This document shows, piece after piece, positions 11,264 through 22,375 of a stretch of 64,000 bases of DNA (its first letter is position 1; every line of letters starts with the position of its first letter). Below the pieces are notes generated by a model. The model made no database searches and had not been told where the DNA came from. It worked only from the letters and a program-made list of their open reading frames with translations. Source of the stretch: Mugil cephalus (Eukaryota; Chordata; Actinopteri; Mugiliformes; Mugilidae); the NCBI RefSeq assembly GCF_022458985.1, contig NC_061786.1, forward strand, positions 19,784,974 to 19,848,973. The letters run 5' to 3'. Made by a program: the position numbers and the translations under genes.

Positions 11264-11710
11264 ATGGATACAAGCATCATTAAACAAGGCGTCCTCAGGG
11301 TGTTCCTCTCTTTGCTGTGCATTTCAGGTAATTAAAAACAAACCAAATGTTACATGTCAACGTATTACACGAACAACGCAAACCTTTAATATTAATCTAC
11401 ACAGGTTTCATTGATGGGAGTGATGTGACACAGACCTCCATACTGTGGAAAAACAAGGGTGACAATGCAACAATACACTGCAACCACAACAAGGGCAGCA
11501 GCTATTTCCAGATGTACTGGTACAGACAGCTGCCTGGAGAAACTATGAAGCGAATTGTGTTCACTATGACCGGCAGTAAAGATCATGACTTTGGAGAATT
11601 CAGCAAAGAGAAATTCTCAGCCACCAAGGATGTTGCTGAGAGTGGGACGTTCACAGTGAAGAATCTGGAGCCAGGAGATAAAGGCTTGTATTTCTGTGCT
11701 GTCAGTGAGA
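11264..11710 (+). CDS. TRBV: V10: TCR beta V gene, family A
   Basis: Leader exon 11264-11327, 77-bp intron, V exon 11405-11710. Paralogue of V08 with CDR2 TMTGSKDHD and exon end CAVSE. RSS: cacagtg 11711-11717, spacer 23, acaaaaacc 11741-11749. The spacer sequence (atacagacgctgcagacacc) departs from the atacagacgcatttaatag of other A genes, and the 3' flank is also different, so the duplication ends here. No defect seen. Confidence 0.9.
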
Positions 11711-11935
11711 CACAGTGATACAGACGCTGCAGACACCTGAACAAAAACCTCAGTGCAATGTTCACGTTTACCAAAACTGATAATCTCCTGCACTCTAGGG
11801 GGACCTCGAGAACCACATGTGACTCTGAATGAAGCGGTGAAAACGACCATAAAACATCCAACCCCTCATTTATACAAGATTTTAACCTGACATTAATAGT
11901 ATCCATCATCATCTCCCCTTCTTCTTTTATTTTTT

Positions 11936-12030
11936 TAAATTCTGTTTTGAATAAAAGGTAAAATTAATACTGTCTATTACGTTACAGCTTGCAAATATCA
12001 TTACAGGTCAAACCGATGGATGTGAAGACA
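11936..12030 (+). pseudogene. Relic of a family A leader end and V exon start
   Basis: The string gaataaaaggtaaaatt resembles the leader end and donor of family A (gatgaaaggtaaaatc), and attacaggtcaaaccgatgga resembles the acceptor and V exon start (acaggtctaactgatgga). After that no V sequence follows. It sits where an A-type gene would be expected before V11. Weak similarity only. Confidence 0.4.
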
Positions 12031-12496
12031 TTTATGCCACATAACACGGAACAGATCGATGCAGTCATAGGAAATACTGAACATGGTTTATTAATTTAAG
12101 TTTAAGGATAAGGATTAACACACAACACAAAACTTTGCCTAATGCTATTTATAAATATCCATTATTATTATAATTTTGCATTCATTATTAAGCTATTCAA
12201 CCTCCATCCTTATCCCTTTAGTAAATAAATATATATATATACATACATATATATTTATATATATTGTAGTTTTGAATTATTGCTCCAACTTCCTCAAAGT
12301 CTGTTTGCAGAAAGCACACGTGGTATTTTTTCCAACCCACAGGGGGAGACAAATCTCTGCAAATGAAATGAGGACACAACCACACAGGAAAACCCCCAAA
12401 AGATCACGACACACCACACAATGCCGCTCCTTGCTCCTGGAGAGACAGCTATAATTTAATATATGTCACAGAGGAGAAAGGAAGGACCTTCTAAAC
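12031..12496. other. AT-rich spacer with TA/CA microsatellite
   Basis: Contains an alternating ATAT/ACAT tract at about 12227-12265. The last 200 bases, including gagacagctataattt at about 12450, would be the promoter region of V11. No coding feature supported. Confidence 0.5.
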
Positions 12497-12952
12497 ATGT
12501 TTAACCTGATCTCCGTGCTCTGTTTGCTTCATCTGCCAGTGAATAATGGTGAGTACTCCGGTCAGAGGAACACTCAAAACATCAAAGAAGTTCACAATCT
12601 AAACATCTCTTGTGCTTTTTGTTTTTTCAAACAGGTGTTTCTAACTCCCCTAAAGTCTTCCAAACACCGCCTAGCATATTTAAAAAAGCTGGTGAATCTA
12701 TAGTCAGTGAGATTCACTGCTCACACAGCATAACACACTTTGATCGGACTCTCTGGTACCAACAGGACGAACACGGAGGCCTGATGTTCTTGGGGTATCT
12801 GAATATGAAGTTTCCATTTTCAGATGACAAGGTGAAGGAAAGGATCAGCTTTACCGGCGACGGCAGCAACAATTCAAGCCTGACTGTTTCCAACGTCACT
12901 CGAGACGACGGCGGTGCTGTGTATTTCTGTGCCGCCATTCGACACAGTGCTG
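12497..12952 (+). CDS. TRBV: V11: TCR beta V gene, divergent family B
   Basis: Leader exon 12497-12548 (MFNLISVLCLLHLPVNN), 86-bp intron, V exon 12635-12952. The domain starts near SNSPKVFQTPPSIFKK and has CSHSITHFDRTLWYQQDEHGG, CDR2 LNMKFPFSDD, and AVYFCAAIR. It is clearly B-related but much more diverged than V03-V09, and framework 3 has an extra residue (RDDGGAVYFC). RSS: cacagtg 12953-12959, spacer 23, acaaaaagt 12983-12991. No defect seen. Confidence 0.88.
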
Positions 12953-13084
12953 CAGACTCTCCTGGAGTCAGTACAAAAAGTGCCTTTGATCTGTCTGCAG
13001 AGAGATAACGCTCTGAACACCTGCAGCCTGCCTTCCTCTGAAACGCTTTGAAAATGTTTCGACACAATTTTGACCCCCTCTGAG

Positions 13085-13485
13085 GTCACGGTTAAGTAAT
13101 ACCTAAAAAAAATTTCCATAAGTAATTAAATAAACAAGTACCTAAATAAATGCCATAAATGCTATTTATTTATTTGTTTATTTTCAATCCAAACTACCTG
13201 GCTGGCTGTAAGGCATGTGCAGTCGATCAATGCACTCTCCGAACAACCAATAGGCAAAACGTTCAAACAGTCTGGACAGCCCCTTATCTGCATTACATTT
13301 CTTTGTGCATAGTGAAGTGCTTACATCAATAACTAAATAGCATTTATGGCATATATTTAGGTATTTGTTTATTTATGGCACATATATTTATGTATTAAAC
13401 AATCTGTTTATTAATTCATGACATATATCTGTAGGTATTTATTTATTTACTCTTTTATTTATTTCATTTTAATTATGGCAGAGTT
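13085..13485. mobile_element. MITE-like element upstream of V12
   Basis: Same element as at 25241, 29775, 36560 and 43133, with internal landmark ccaatccaaactacctggct-type sequence and a right end aattatggcagagtt. It is rich in ATTTATTT/AAATAAAT. The left terminal aactctgcca seen in the other copies is not recognisable here, so this copy is degraded or older. Confidence 0.6.
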
Positions 13486-13610
13486 GGTCCTCCATAGTGA
13501 TGACGAATCCAACCAACGCCAACGCTCACATTTCAACTTAGAGAGACACTCCCACCTGCAACTCCTCATGTCTGTGTAATAATCTGAGACTCAGTCAGTT
13601 TACGTCTAAC

Positions 13611-14148
13611 ATGGATATTATGGTTAGGAACCAAGACCTCCTCGTACTGTCAGTCTTCTTGCTTTGGAGCTCAGGTAATGTCATATGAGATTAATCGGTT
13701 ATTGTCGTATGCACAGTAAAAACAGCAACACTAATCAAATAAAAGACATAAAATCTTCAAAGAACAAAATATATAGAAAAACAAGGAGCAAGAGAAATCC
13801 TTTAAATCAAATGTTAAAAAGTGTTTTACTGTTTTTTATACAGGTCTAACTGATGGGAGTGATGTCACCCAGACCCCCATACTGTGGAAATATAAGGGTG
13901 ATAATGCAATCATAGACTGCAGACACACCAAAGGTGCTAGCTACTACCAGATGTACTGGTACAGACAGCTGCCAGGAGAAACTATGAAACTGATCGTGTA
14001 CACAACAACAACTAACAAAGATCACGACTTTGGAGAATTCAGTGGAGGGAAGTTCTCAGCCACCAAGACCGAGGCTCAGGAGGGGACGTTCACGGTGAAT
14101 GATCTGGTCCCAGGAGATCAAGGCTTGTATTTCTGTGCCGTCAGTGAG
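13611..14148 (+). CDS. TRBV: V12: TCR beta V gene, subtype A2
   Basis: Leader exon 13611-13674 (MDIMVRNQDLLVLSVFLLW), 169-bp intron, V exon 13844-14148. CDR1 is HTKGASYYQ; CDR2 is TTTTNKDHDFGEF as in family A proper, whereas the other A2 genes (V20, V30, V35) have ASSQPDFEAEF. The 5' half is A2 and the CDR2 region A, so it may be a mosaic or the ancestral form. Exon end YFCAVSE. RSS: cacagtg 14149-14155, spacer 23, acaaaaacc 14179-14187. No defect seen. Confidence 0.9.
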
Positions 14149-14187
14149 CACAGTGATACAGACGCATGTGAGAGCTGAACAAAAACC

Positions 14188-15383
14188 CCAATGAACTGGT
14201 GGTGACGTTATCTCCTGTACTACACAATGACAGATCATCAAAGAGCAATGTGACGCTGTTAAACTTCTCACTTATGTTGGAATTGCTGAATATTCTGAAG
14301 ACCAAGTTCAGAGGAGTCACTTAGGTTAACAATTCAGTATCAGTAAATAAACTATAACTACAGCCGGAAATTTTGACGTATAGATTTTTATTCTGCAATG
14401 TGGAGTCATGCCTCTGAGCCAGTATGTCCCTAGGTACGTTTTAGCCCTGTCTCACCTCTTCAGAAACAGGACGTACAGAATAGGAGTCTGGTAACATACG
14501 ATTTATATGTCGTTGCAGGGACTTTTTCAGCTGATGACCTCCTTCCCAGCCCCTGTCAGAATAGCGACAAATGAGGGAGTGACCTCATGTGACTGACCTT
14601 ACAGCACAGCGACAAACATGATGAACATTACAATATTTTTTATAACAATGTGCTTTTTCATATGTGTAGAAGTGTTTACACTGCACAACCTGAGTGACTT
14701 GAGCCCAACACCATGCCCTGATATTGATGTTGTCTCTGTACATCTGGTCTATATTATATATATTATATATCTATTACTCTGTATCTATGAGTGCACTTTC
14801 CAGCTTTATTATTTTTTAATAATTTGTTGTTTTAATTTTACTATCTATGTACCTGTACTGTAATGTACCTGTGCAAATGGCAAAATAAACCCGGCCCAGC
14901 AGATGCATGATCAGTTCCAAACAGAGCGTCTTCAAGAGAGATTTCCACCATTAAAGGTTTGTGTGTGGGAGGGAAAGCTTAGGTTCACTTCCATGCTATG
15001 CACATAAGTCTCCATAGAATATTTGGGAATGTTGAACTGTGTGCTGTATTTGGGCCTATATGTGTCAAATGACTGTAACTGTGTCCATTTTTTTTGCTAC
15101 TTTGTGCCCAATAGGGACAAAACAGTTGTTGTGGTCTTTGTCGCTGCAACGTTTGAAGGAAAACAAATAAACAAAATCAAAATAACTTTTTTAGAGCTAC
15201 ACGAAAAACCAATACACATTATATTATTCTGTTGAAGCAGGATTTGTAGATTCAGTCCAGATCTTTGTTATTTAGGTTCCTTTCATCAGGTGGCAGTGAG
15301 CTTGTAGAGTACAGTGGTACATCAGGAAGAGAACAATGCACTATAGCACCACCCACCTAAACAACTACTTTACCCAGCAGAGA
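14188..15383. other. Spacer with AT-rich interspersed repeat
   Basis: 14188-14640 looks unique. 14745-14895 (tattatatatctattactc to ctgtgcaaatg) is the same repeat that replaces the second half of V exons at 26795, 31276, 39691 and 44653; here its left context is longer, so this may be nearer its original form. From about 15225 the sequence is the conserved C1 upstream region. Confidence 0.6.
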
Positions 15384-15393
15384 TGAGACGTCA
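15384..15393 (+). promoter_or_regulatory. CRE-like site upstream of C1 genes
   Basis: The sequence tgagacgtca lies 52 bp before the V13 start codon and holds the ACGTCA core. The same site precedes other C1 genes at the same distance (for example 18520-18529 for V14 and 23388-23397 for V17). It matches 8 of 10 bases of the mammalian Vbeta decamer. Function inferred. Confidence 0.4.
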
Positions 15394-15435
15394 ATAATCA
15401 GTAGAACTGCAACAAGGATCAACTTAAATTCAGTC

Positions 15436-15894
15436 ATGAAATACAACGTCATCATTTCCATCTTCTACATAGCTTTTAATATCATTCTGGTTTCAGGTAA
15501 TGTTTTTATTTATACATGTGGTAAAATACATTTTTCATCTGTTACTATTTTGTTCTGCTCTTGTCGACTTTTCTTTGATGTCTGTTTGTTCCCAACAGGT
15601 TCCTCTCAAAGTGATAAAGTCAGTCAGACTCCAACTGACATGTACAAAACTACTGGAGAAGAAGCTAAAATCTACTGTTCACACAGTATAAACAACTATG
15701 ATAGAATCCTCTGGTACAAACAGTCAAAAGGACAAATGCAGTTCCTGGGATACATATTCGCAGGCACTGGAAACCCAGAGAGTGGAACGGGTGTGAAGAT
15801 AGATGGGAGTGCAGAGAAAGACCAAAATTGTACATTAAAAATTGAGAAAGTCGACCTGAACAGCAGTGCAGTGTACTTCTGTGCTGCTAGTTAC
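15436..15894 (+). CDS. TRBV: V13: TCR beta V gene, subtype C1
   Basis: Leader exon 15436-15496 (MKYNVIISIFYIAF, ending IILVS), 102-bp intron, V exon 15599-15894. The domain has VSQTPTDMYKTTGEEAKIYC, CDR1 SINNYDR, ILWYKQSKGQMQFLGY, CDR2 IFAGTGNPES, then KIEKVDLNSSAVYFCAASY. RSS: cacagtg 15895-15901, spacer only 22 bp, acaaaaacc 15924-15932. The intron is a multiple of three and free of stops, so leader, intron and V exon form one open frame. First of the family C block. No defect seen. Confidence 0.92.
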
Positions 15895-16300
15895 CACAGT
15901 GCTACATCTCACTGCTCCTCAATACAAAAACCTCCTCATCAGTTTTTTTTTCATCCACCTCAAAGCCTCCTGCACCTGTTTGTCTTCTCCAGTCTCTCAT
16001 TATCTGGATCCTTATACTGAACCATTGTTGTGCATGGGGTATTTCAAATGATATTATATCAAAAAGTCTCCAGGTCAGTCAGTGGTTGAGTCGTCTCTCA
16101 GTCTCATCTAACACAGTAAACACAACATGTGACTGGACTGGATCCAGCAAAGAGGAACTAACAGATTCAAGAGGAGACCACTGACTCCAGGAGCTGAGGG
16201 CTACAAAGTCACCTGACTCCAAGGTCCACGACTGTGAGGTCAAATCAGTCAAGGTTTAGTTTCCAGGTTTCACAACATTATTCAAGCAAATTGTGGGAGC

Positions 16301-17514
16301 TCAGGTTACATGTGGGGTACCTCAAGGGTCAATTCTTGGACCACTGCTATTCAATCTCTACATGCTTCCACTCTCTCATGTCATACGCAAACATAATCTT
16401 AGTTACCATAATTATGCAGATGATTTGCAACTTTACATTTCAATACACCCAGATGACCTATCACCCATAATATCCCTTACGATTAATATCAAAGATATTA
16501 ATCAATGGATGTCAGAAAACTTTTTACAACTCAACAAAGACAAAACGGAAATAATCATCTTTGGTGCACAGGCTCAGAGACTGAAAATCGCAGAACATCT
16601 CAACTCTCTCTCTCTCTTCATAGCAAAACTGAAGCAAGGAATCTGGGCGTAATTATCAACAGCAATCTAAATTTCAGAAGTCATATCAATCACATTACAA
16701 GATCATCTTTTTATCATCTCAAAAATATCTCCAAATTGAGGGGCTTTCTGTCAAAATCAGACTTTGAAAAATTAATCCACGCATTTATAACAAGTAGATT
16801 AGATTACTGTAATGGTTTATTCACTGGACTCCCGAATTCAAGTATTCACAGGTTACAACTAATTCAAAATGCAGCTGCATCACACATATCAACACATCAC
16901 ACCTGTTCTTAAATCTTTGCACTGGTTACCTGTTAGAACAAGAATCAATTTCAAAATACTGCTCCGGGTTTATAAAGCACTACATGGTCTTGCACCTCAG
17001 TACATCACAGATATGCTCATCACGTACACCCCAGCAAGAACACTTCGGTCAACAGGCAGAGGCAATTTACTCATCCCTCGCACCAGATCCAAAGAAGGGG
17101 AGGCAGCTTTTAGTGTATATGCCCCACAAAAATGGAACACCTTGCCTGACACAGTTAGACATCCACATCAGTAGCCATCTTTAAAAACAGATTAAAAAAC
17201 TGTCATCTTTTTTCAACCGCATTCTGCTGAGCTGTGTGTGTCAAGTGTGGTTGTGTGGTTGTGTGAGTTTAGGTGTGTATGTGGTGAAAATGGCATACAT
17301 ATGATTGTTTACTTGCACCTATACCATTCAATTGATTCCAAACGAATTTTTATGTAAATGTTGGTATTGTAACTATGTATACATCTTGTAAAGCACATTG
17401 AGTCTGCCTTGTGCATGAAATGTGCTTTATGAATTAAATTGAATTGAATTGAATTGAATTGGTTGACTCGTCGCTCAATCTCATCTAACACAGTAAACAC
17501 AACATGTTCAGGTT
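16301..17514 (+). mobile_element. L2 LINE fragment 1 with short 3' flank, between 7-bp repeats
   Basis: LINE body about 16306-17460 encodes the back half of a reverse transcriptase ([17 protein letters not shown], a YADD-type box in [44 protein letters not shown]) and ends in (ttgaa)n, typical of L2-clade tails. The frame is broken and a short stretch present in copy 2 (near 33697) is absent. After the tail come 47 bases equal to the right flank of copy 2, then a repeat of tcaggtt (16301-16307 and 17508-17514), which looks like a target-site duplication. Confidence 0.75.
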
Positions 17515-18360
17515 GGCCACCATGCTACCTGTGCACTGTTGTGTCAGCCTCTTTTTGTAATTACACCACTAAAACACTAGAAGGCAGTCAAAGAATGACG
17601 ACAACATTAGTGCTGGAGTTGGAGGTGATAAATGCTGAACAACAGTCACTGTCACTGAAACCACAGACATTTTAAATATGTTTTAAAATAAAAATGCAGG
17701 AATGCACAAAAGACTTGATAGAATATTTGTGAATGTTGAACTTTGTGTGATGATTTTTTGTCTATTTGTGTCAAATGACTATAATTGTGTCAATTTTTAT
17801 TTATTGCTACTTTACATCCTATAGGGACAAGACAGTTGTTGTGGTCTGCGTTGTTGTAACATGTAGTTACATCTCTGGGGAGGTACACGTCAGGACAGGG
17901 TGTAGATCTGTTGTATAACCATAAATGTGGTTTAACTACTCGTCACGGTGCAGCCACTGTGAAAGGTCAACAGCATAGGTCACCAGTAATGACTCTATGT
18001 TGATTCTTTGCAGGTTATGAACCAAACTGAAGAGCTTGTGTTGCAGTGGAGAATCAAACTTTAATTCTATCACCACAGACTGTCCTGAAACTGGAGGTTT
18101 GAAGAGTTTGATTTTGTTATAATCATTTTTCTACACACGTACTTCACATAATATCTTTATATTCCACAGTCGTATTCTCCATTCTACTCAGATATAGATT
18201 TTTATTCATATTTATCTGAACACTCTTTCGACTGTTTATACTATCTCAAAGATCTGAACTAAGGTTTCATTGCACTCTACAACTTATGATTACTCTCCTT
18301 CTTCTCACATGAAGCCAAACTATGATCCAGAGCCAGACTAAAGAATAACACACATTATAC
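17507..18360. repeat. Intergenic spacer repeat S, copy 1
   Basis: About 850 bp running from ggttggccaccatgctacc to the C1 upstream region. Five copies: here, 22376-23240, 34523-35370, 41013-41860 and 50433-51280, each just before a C1 gene. Copies differ by scattered substitutions only. No gene seen; it marks the duplication unit. Confidence 0.8.
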
Positions 18361-18571
18361 CCAAATGTTGAAGCAGGATTTGCAGATTCAGTCCAGATCT
18401 TTGTTATTCAGGTTCCTTTCATCAGGTGGCAGTGAGCTTGTAGTGTACAGTGGTACATCAGGAAGAGAACAATGCACTATAGCACCACCCACCTAAACAA
18501 CTACTTTACCCAGCAGAGATGAGACGTCAATAATCAGTAGAACTGCAACAAGGATGAACTTAAATTCAGTC

Positions 18572-19030
18572 ATGAAATACAACGTCATCATTTCCATCTT
18601 CTACATAGCTTTTAATATCATTCTGGTTTCAGGTAATGTTTTTATTTATACATCTGGTAAAATACATTTTTCATCTGTTACTATTTTATTCTGCTCTTGT
18701 CGACTTTTCTTTGATGTCTTTTTGTTCCCAACAGGTTCCACTCAAAGTGATAAAGTCAGTCAGACTCCAACTGACATGTACAAAACTACTGGAGAAGAAG
18801 CTAAAATCTACTGTTTACACAGTATAAACAGCTACAACAGAATCCTCTGGTACAAACAGTCAAAAGGACAAATGCAGTTCCTGGGATACATAGTAGCAAC
18901 CACTGGAAACCCAGAGAGTGGAGCGGGTGTGAAGATAGATGGGAGTGCAGAGAAAGACCAAAATTGTACATTAAAAATTGAGAAAGTCGACCTGAACAGC
19001 AGTGCAGTGTACTTCTGTGCTGCTAGTTAC
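18572..19030 (+). CDS. TRBV: V14: TCR beta V gene, subtype C1
   Basis: Leader exon 18572-18632, 102-bp intron, V exon 18735-19030. CDR1 is SINSYNR (preceded by YCLH rather than YCSH), CDR2 is IVATTGNPES, framework 3 is of the KIEKVDL type. An in-frame ATG six codons upstream (18554) would add MNLNSV; I prefer 18572, which all C1 genes share. RSS: cacagtg 19031-19037, spacer 22, acaaaaacc 19060-19068. No defect seen. Confidence 0.92.
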
Positions 19031-19165
19031 CACAGTGCTACATCTCACTGCTCCTCAATACAAAAACCTCCTCATCACAGTTTTTTTTTTTCATCCACCT
19101 CAAAGCCTCCTGCACCTGTTTGTCTTCTCCAGTCTCTCATTATCTGGATCTTTATACTGAACCAT

Positions 19166-20550
19166 TCTTGTTATTTTATCAATCAGAGTACTTTAATTAC
19201 TTCATTAATCCTTGTTGCTTCCATAAAGTGACAGTTTCAAGGTGACAGAGTCAAATACAAATAGAAAAAAAAGTCCTATGAAAAATAAGATGTAAGATGC
19301 ATGAAGAAATATTACACAAGAATTCACAGTCACTCTGACCAACATCCTCCTCTCTGACATTGTGTTCAAAGAGTCCAGCTCCACCCCTACAACATCACTG
19401 GACTTGTGGATCAATTTGTTGAGTCCATAGACATATATACATAGACGCCGCATTGAACGAGTTGGTCCGTTCCTGCGATACGTTAACGCGTCCGCCATAT
19501 TGGATGTGGCAAATCTGCCCCGTAAACTGATAAAAGGTAATGGACTGAACTTCATAAAGCGCCTTTCTACAAAGTGCTTTAAGTTAATGCCTCTTATTCA
19601 CCCATTCACACACACTAATATATTCAGGAAACAAATAGTAATGAAATTTTTTAGATTTTATTTATTTTTTTAATTATTATTAAAAATACATATATATTTG
19701 AAATTTCAAATAGTCCTGTATACATATCATTGTATTCGATGGTAGAGAATAGTGATCCACGTAAGACAAGCTTTTAGAAATAAGTATTAGTCCATTTTTT
19801 CCCAAAATACCTTGTGCCATAGTATGTCAGGGACACGGTCTCATCCTCCCACATTTCCTGATGTGCTTGGAGACACACCACACCGCACCATCGAATGGCG
19901 GTAGATGGCCTGGAAGTGTCTGGCTGAAGGAGCGTTATTGCAGCCCCCTAAAACACATACAAACACCACATCTACATATACACTTACCCAGATAATATTC
20001 ATACGTGTTATCAACAAGTGACAGCCAACATTAACAGCCATTAGCTAGATTTGTGCAATCGTCCAAACAACAACCTCTAAAATCACAAATATTTAAACAA
20101 AATCAACTACAACCACCAACAGTTCCACCCATTAAACTCCCTTTTCATTTTTATCTGTGAAAGGTAATGCCGTGAGATCTGGTTTGTACTGTAAACCAGT
20201 TGGTAAACATCCACATGAAAGTGAATGAGGAATCTTCTCCGATGGCTCCACTTTGCCACATCCAAGATGGCGGCGACGTTGACGTAAGATTGAGCGCTCA
20301 ATGTGGCGTCTACGTATATATGTCTATGGCTGAGTCGGTTAGAGACTCATTCCCAGACTGCCGCCCCAGAATGCAACAGTGTAAAGGAGCACACTGACCA
20401 CCACAGACTCAAACAACATCCTCAACAATGTCCAGGAGATGTTGAAGGACCTCAGTCTCCTCAGAAAATAGAGTTGACTCTGGTCCTTCCTGTAGAGAAC
20501 CTCAGTGTTCTTACACCAGTCCAGTTTATTGTCAATGTGCACTCCATTCA
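19166..20550 (-). mobile_element. LINE reverse-transcriptase fragment with nested MITE, copy 1
   Basis: On the minus strand, about 20550-20331 encodes DNKLDWCKNTEVLYRKDQS and YFLRRLRSFNISWTLLRM; the frame resumes beyond the MITE with LNKLIHKSSDVVGVELDSLN (about 19430-19370). This is the part after the catalytic core of a non-LTR reverse transcriptase; clade not assigned. Two further copies lie at 27826-29201 and 47233-48619 with the same ends, so it duplicated with the V genes rather than inserting three times. Confidence 0.75.
19425..20330. mobile_element. MITE nested in the LINE fragment, copy 1
   Basis: Terminal inverted repeats: ccatagacatatatacatag at the left and the reverse complement of tacgtatatatgtctatgg at the right, extending inward through a gccatattggatg / catccaagatggc pair. 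Flanking tgagt occurs on both sides (19420-19424 and 20331-20335), a 5-bp target duplication; removing element and one repeat restores a continuous RT reading (NRLNKLI). No transposase, so non-autonomous. Confidence 0.75.
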
Positions 20551-20671
20551 AGAAGAGGAGGACGCACAATGACACCACCCACATAAAGACTGGGGAGGGT
20601 TTAGTTCAGAAAGAAGCTTGGATACATTACTACTGCTTCATTCTTCGTATTTTCTTCACAACAATCACAAA

Positions 20672-21184
20672 ATGATCGTATTATTCCTTTACATTACTTT
20701 TAACTCTGTTCTGGTTTCAGGTAAAGTCAACAACATTTTTTATTCAACCTTTTAAACTGGATCTGTTTGTAGATTTGTTATTTTTAGCTGCAGTTTTGAA
20801 TAATTTTACATTCTTAATATTCATTTTTTAACTTCAGAAACCTTCATGTTGTACTGTTTCTGACTTTTTATTCATCATTTTCCAACAGGTTCCTCTCTCA
20901 GTGATAAAGTCCACCAGACTCCAGCTCATATGAACAAAAATCCTGGAGAAGAAGCTAAAATCTACTGTTCACACAGTATAGACACCTACAACGTAATACT
21001 TTGGTACAAACAGTCAAAAGGACAAATGCAGCTGATGGGATATCTTTATTTTAAAAGTGTTACTCCAGAGAAAGGATTTAATGTGATGATAGAAGGGGAT
21101 GCAAGTAAAGACAAGAACTGCACATTAACAATTAAAGACCTGGATGTGAACAGCAGTGCAGTGTACTTCTGTGCTGCTAGTTAC
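20672..21184 (+). CDS. TRBV: V15: TCR beta V gene, subtype C2
   Basis: Leader exon 20672-20720 (MIVLFLYITFNSVLVS), 168-bp intron, V exon 20889-21184. Framework 1 has AHMNKNPGEE; CDR1 is SIDTYNV; CDR2 is LYFKSVTPEKGFN; framework 3 is of the TIKDLDV type; exon end YFCAASY. RSS: cacagtg 21185-21191, spacer 22, acaaaaacc 21214-21222. The same CDR2 occurs in V18, V38 and V40. No defect seen. Confidence 0.92.
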
Positions 21185-21518
21185 CACAGTGCTACATCTC
21201 ACTGCTCCTCAATACAAAAACCTCCATCTCTAACACAGCCTCCTGTTTCCCTTCCTCTCATTAGGTGGCAGTAGCACATCTCCAACAAGGCCTTTAGTCT
21301 CAACTAGTGGTGTTTGGAGCTAATGGAGAAGATGATTGACACGTTGAGAGGAGGAGGATCAACAGTGACTCCGCCCATCTAATAAACTCATGATGCTTTG
21401 CTGATAGGAGGCTTGACTCAGAGAGGAGGTTGGAAATAATCAGTACAAGTGCAGAAGCACTGAAGGAAACAATGAATCACAACAATATATAATAAGTTTA
21501 ACATTTACAGGACACAAC

Positions 21519-21963
21519 ATGTTGGTCTGGTTCTTAAGTGTCACTTTCAACACCATTCTGGTTTCAGGTAATGTCTTTTTAGCTTCAACACATATTTTAA
21601 AACAATTTGTGGATTTAAAATTAACATTGAAACTGTTTCACTCTGCTCATATTTTTCTTTTTAACAGGTTCCTCTCTCAGTGATAAAGTCCGTCAGACTC
21701 CAGCTGACATGTACAAAACTACTGGAGAAGAAGCTAAAATCTACTGTTCACACAGTATAGACAACTATGATAAAATACTCTGGTACAAACAGTCAAAAGG
21801 ACAAATGCAGTTCCTGGGATACATATTCGCAGGCAGTGGAACCCCAGAGAGTGGAACGGGTGTGAAGATAGACGGGAGTGCAGAAAAAGACCAGAACTGT
21901 ACATTAAAAATTGAGAAAGTCGACCTAAACAGCAGTGCAGTGTACTTCTGTGCTGCTAGATAC
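21519..21963 (+). CDS. TRBV: V16: TCR beta V gene, subtype C3
   Basis: Leader exon 21519-21567 (MLVWFLSVTFNTILVS), 100-bp intron, V exon 21668-21963. The only intact C3 gene in the window. CDR1 SIDNYDK, CDR2 IFAGSGTPES, framework 3 KIEKVDL type, exon end CAARY. RSS: cacagtg 21964-21970, spacer 22, acaaaaacc 21993-22001. V19, V29, V34 and V39 share its leader but are broken. Confidence 0.92.
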
Positions 21964-22375
21964 CACAGTGCTACATCTCACTGCTCCTCAATACAAAAAC
22001 CTCCTCATCACAGTTTTTTTTTTTTTCATCCACCTCAAAGCGTCCTGCACCTGTTTGTCTTCTCCAGTCTCTCATTATCTGGATCTTTATACTGAACCAT
22101 TGTTGTGCATGGGGTATTTCAAATGATATTATATCAAAAGGTCTCCAGGTCAGTCATTGGTTGAGTCATCTCTAAATCTCATCTAACACAGTAAACACAA
22201 CATGTGACTGGACTGGATCCAGCAAAGAGGAACTAACAGATTCAAGAGGAGACCACTGACTCCAGGAGCTGAGGGCTACAAAGTCACCTGACTCCAAGGT
22301 CCACGACTGTGAGGTCAAATCAGTCAAGGTTTAGTTTCCAGGTTTCACAACATTATTCAAGCAAATTGTGGGAGC

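Noticed and set aside
12176-12454. Open frame across the TA/CA microsatellite
   Set aside because: Half of it is microsatellite translation; no family similarity, and no conserved copy elsewhere in the array.
14618-14863. Hydrophobic small open frame as a possible membrane protein
   Set aside because: It lies in AT-rich sequence within an interspersed repeat; the hydrophobicity follows from T-rich codons.
19205-19555. Minus-strand 116-residue open frame repeated three times as a host gene
   Set aside because: It is a chimera of MITE sequence and LINE reverse-transcriptase sequence, repeated with the duplicated block.
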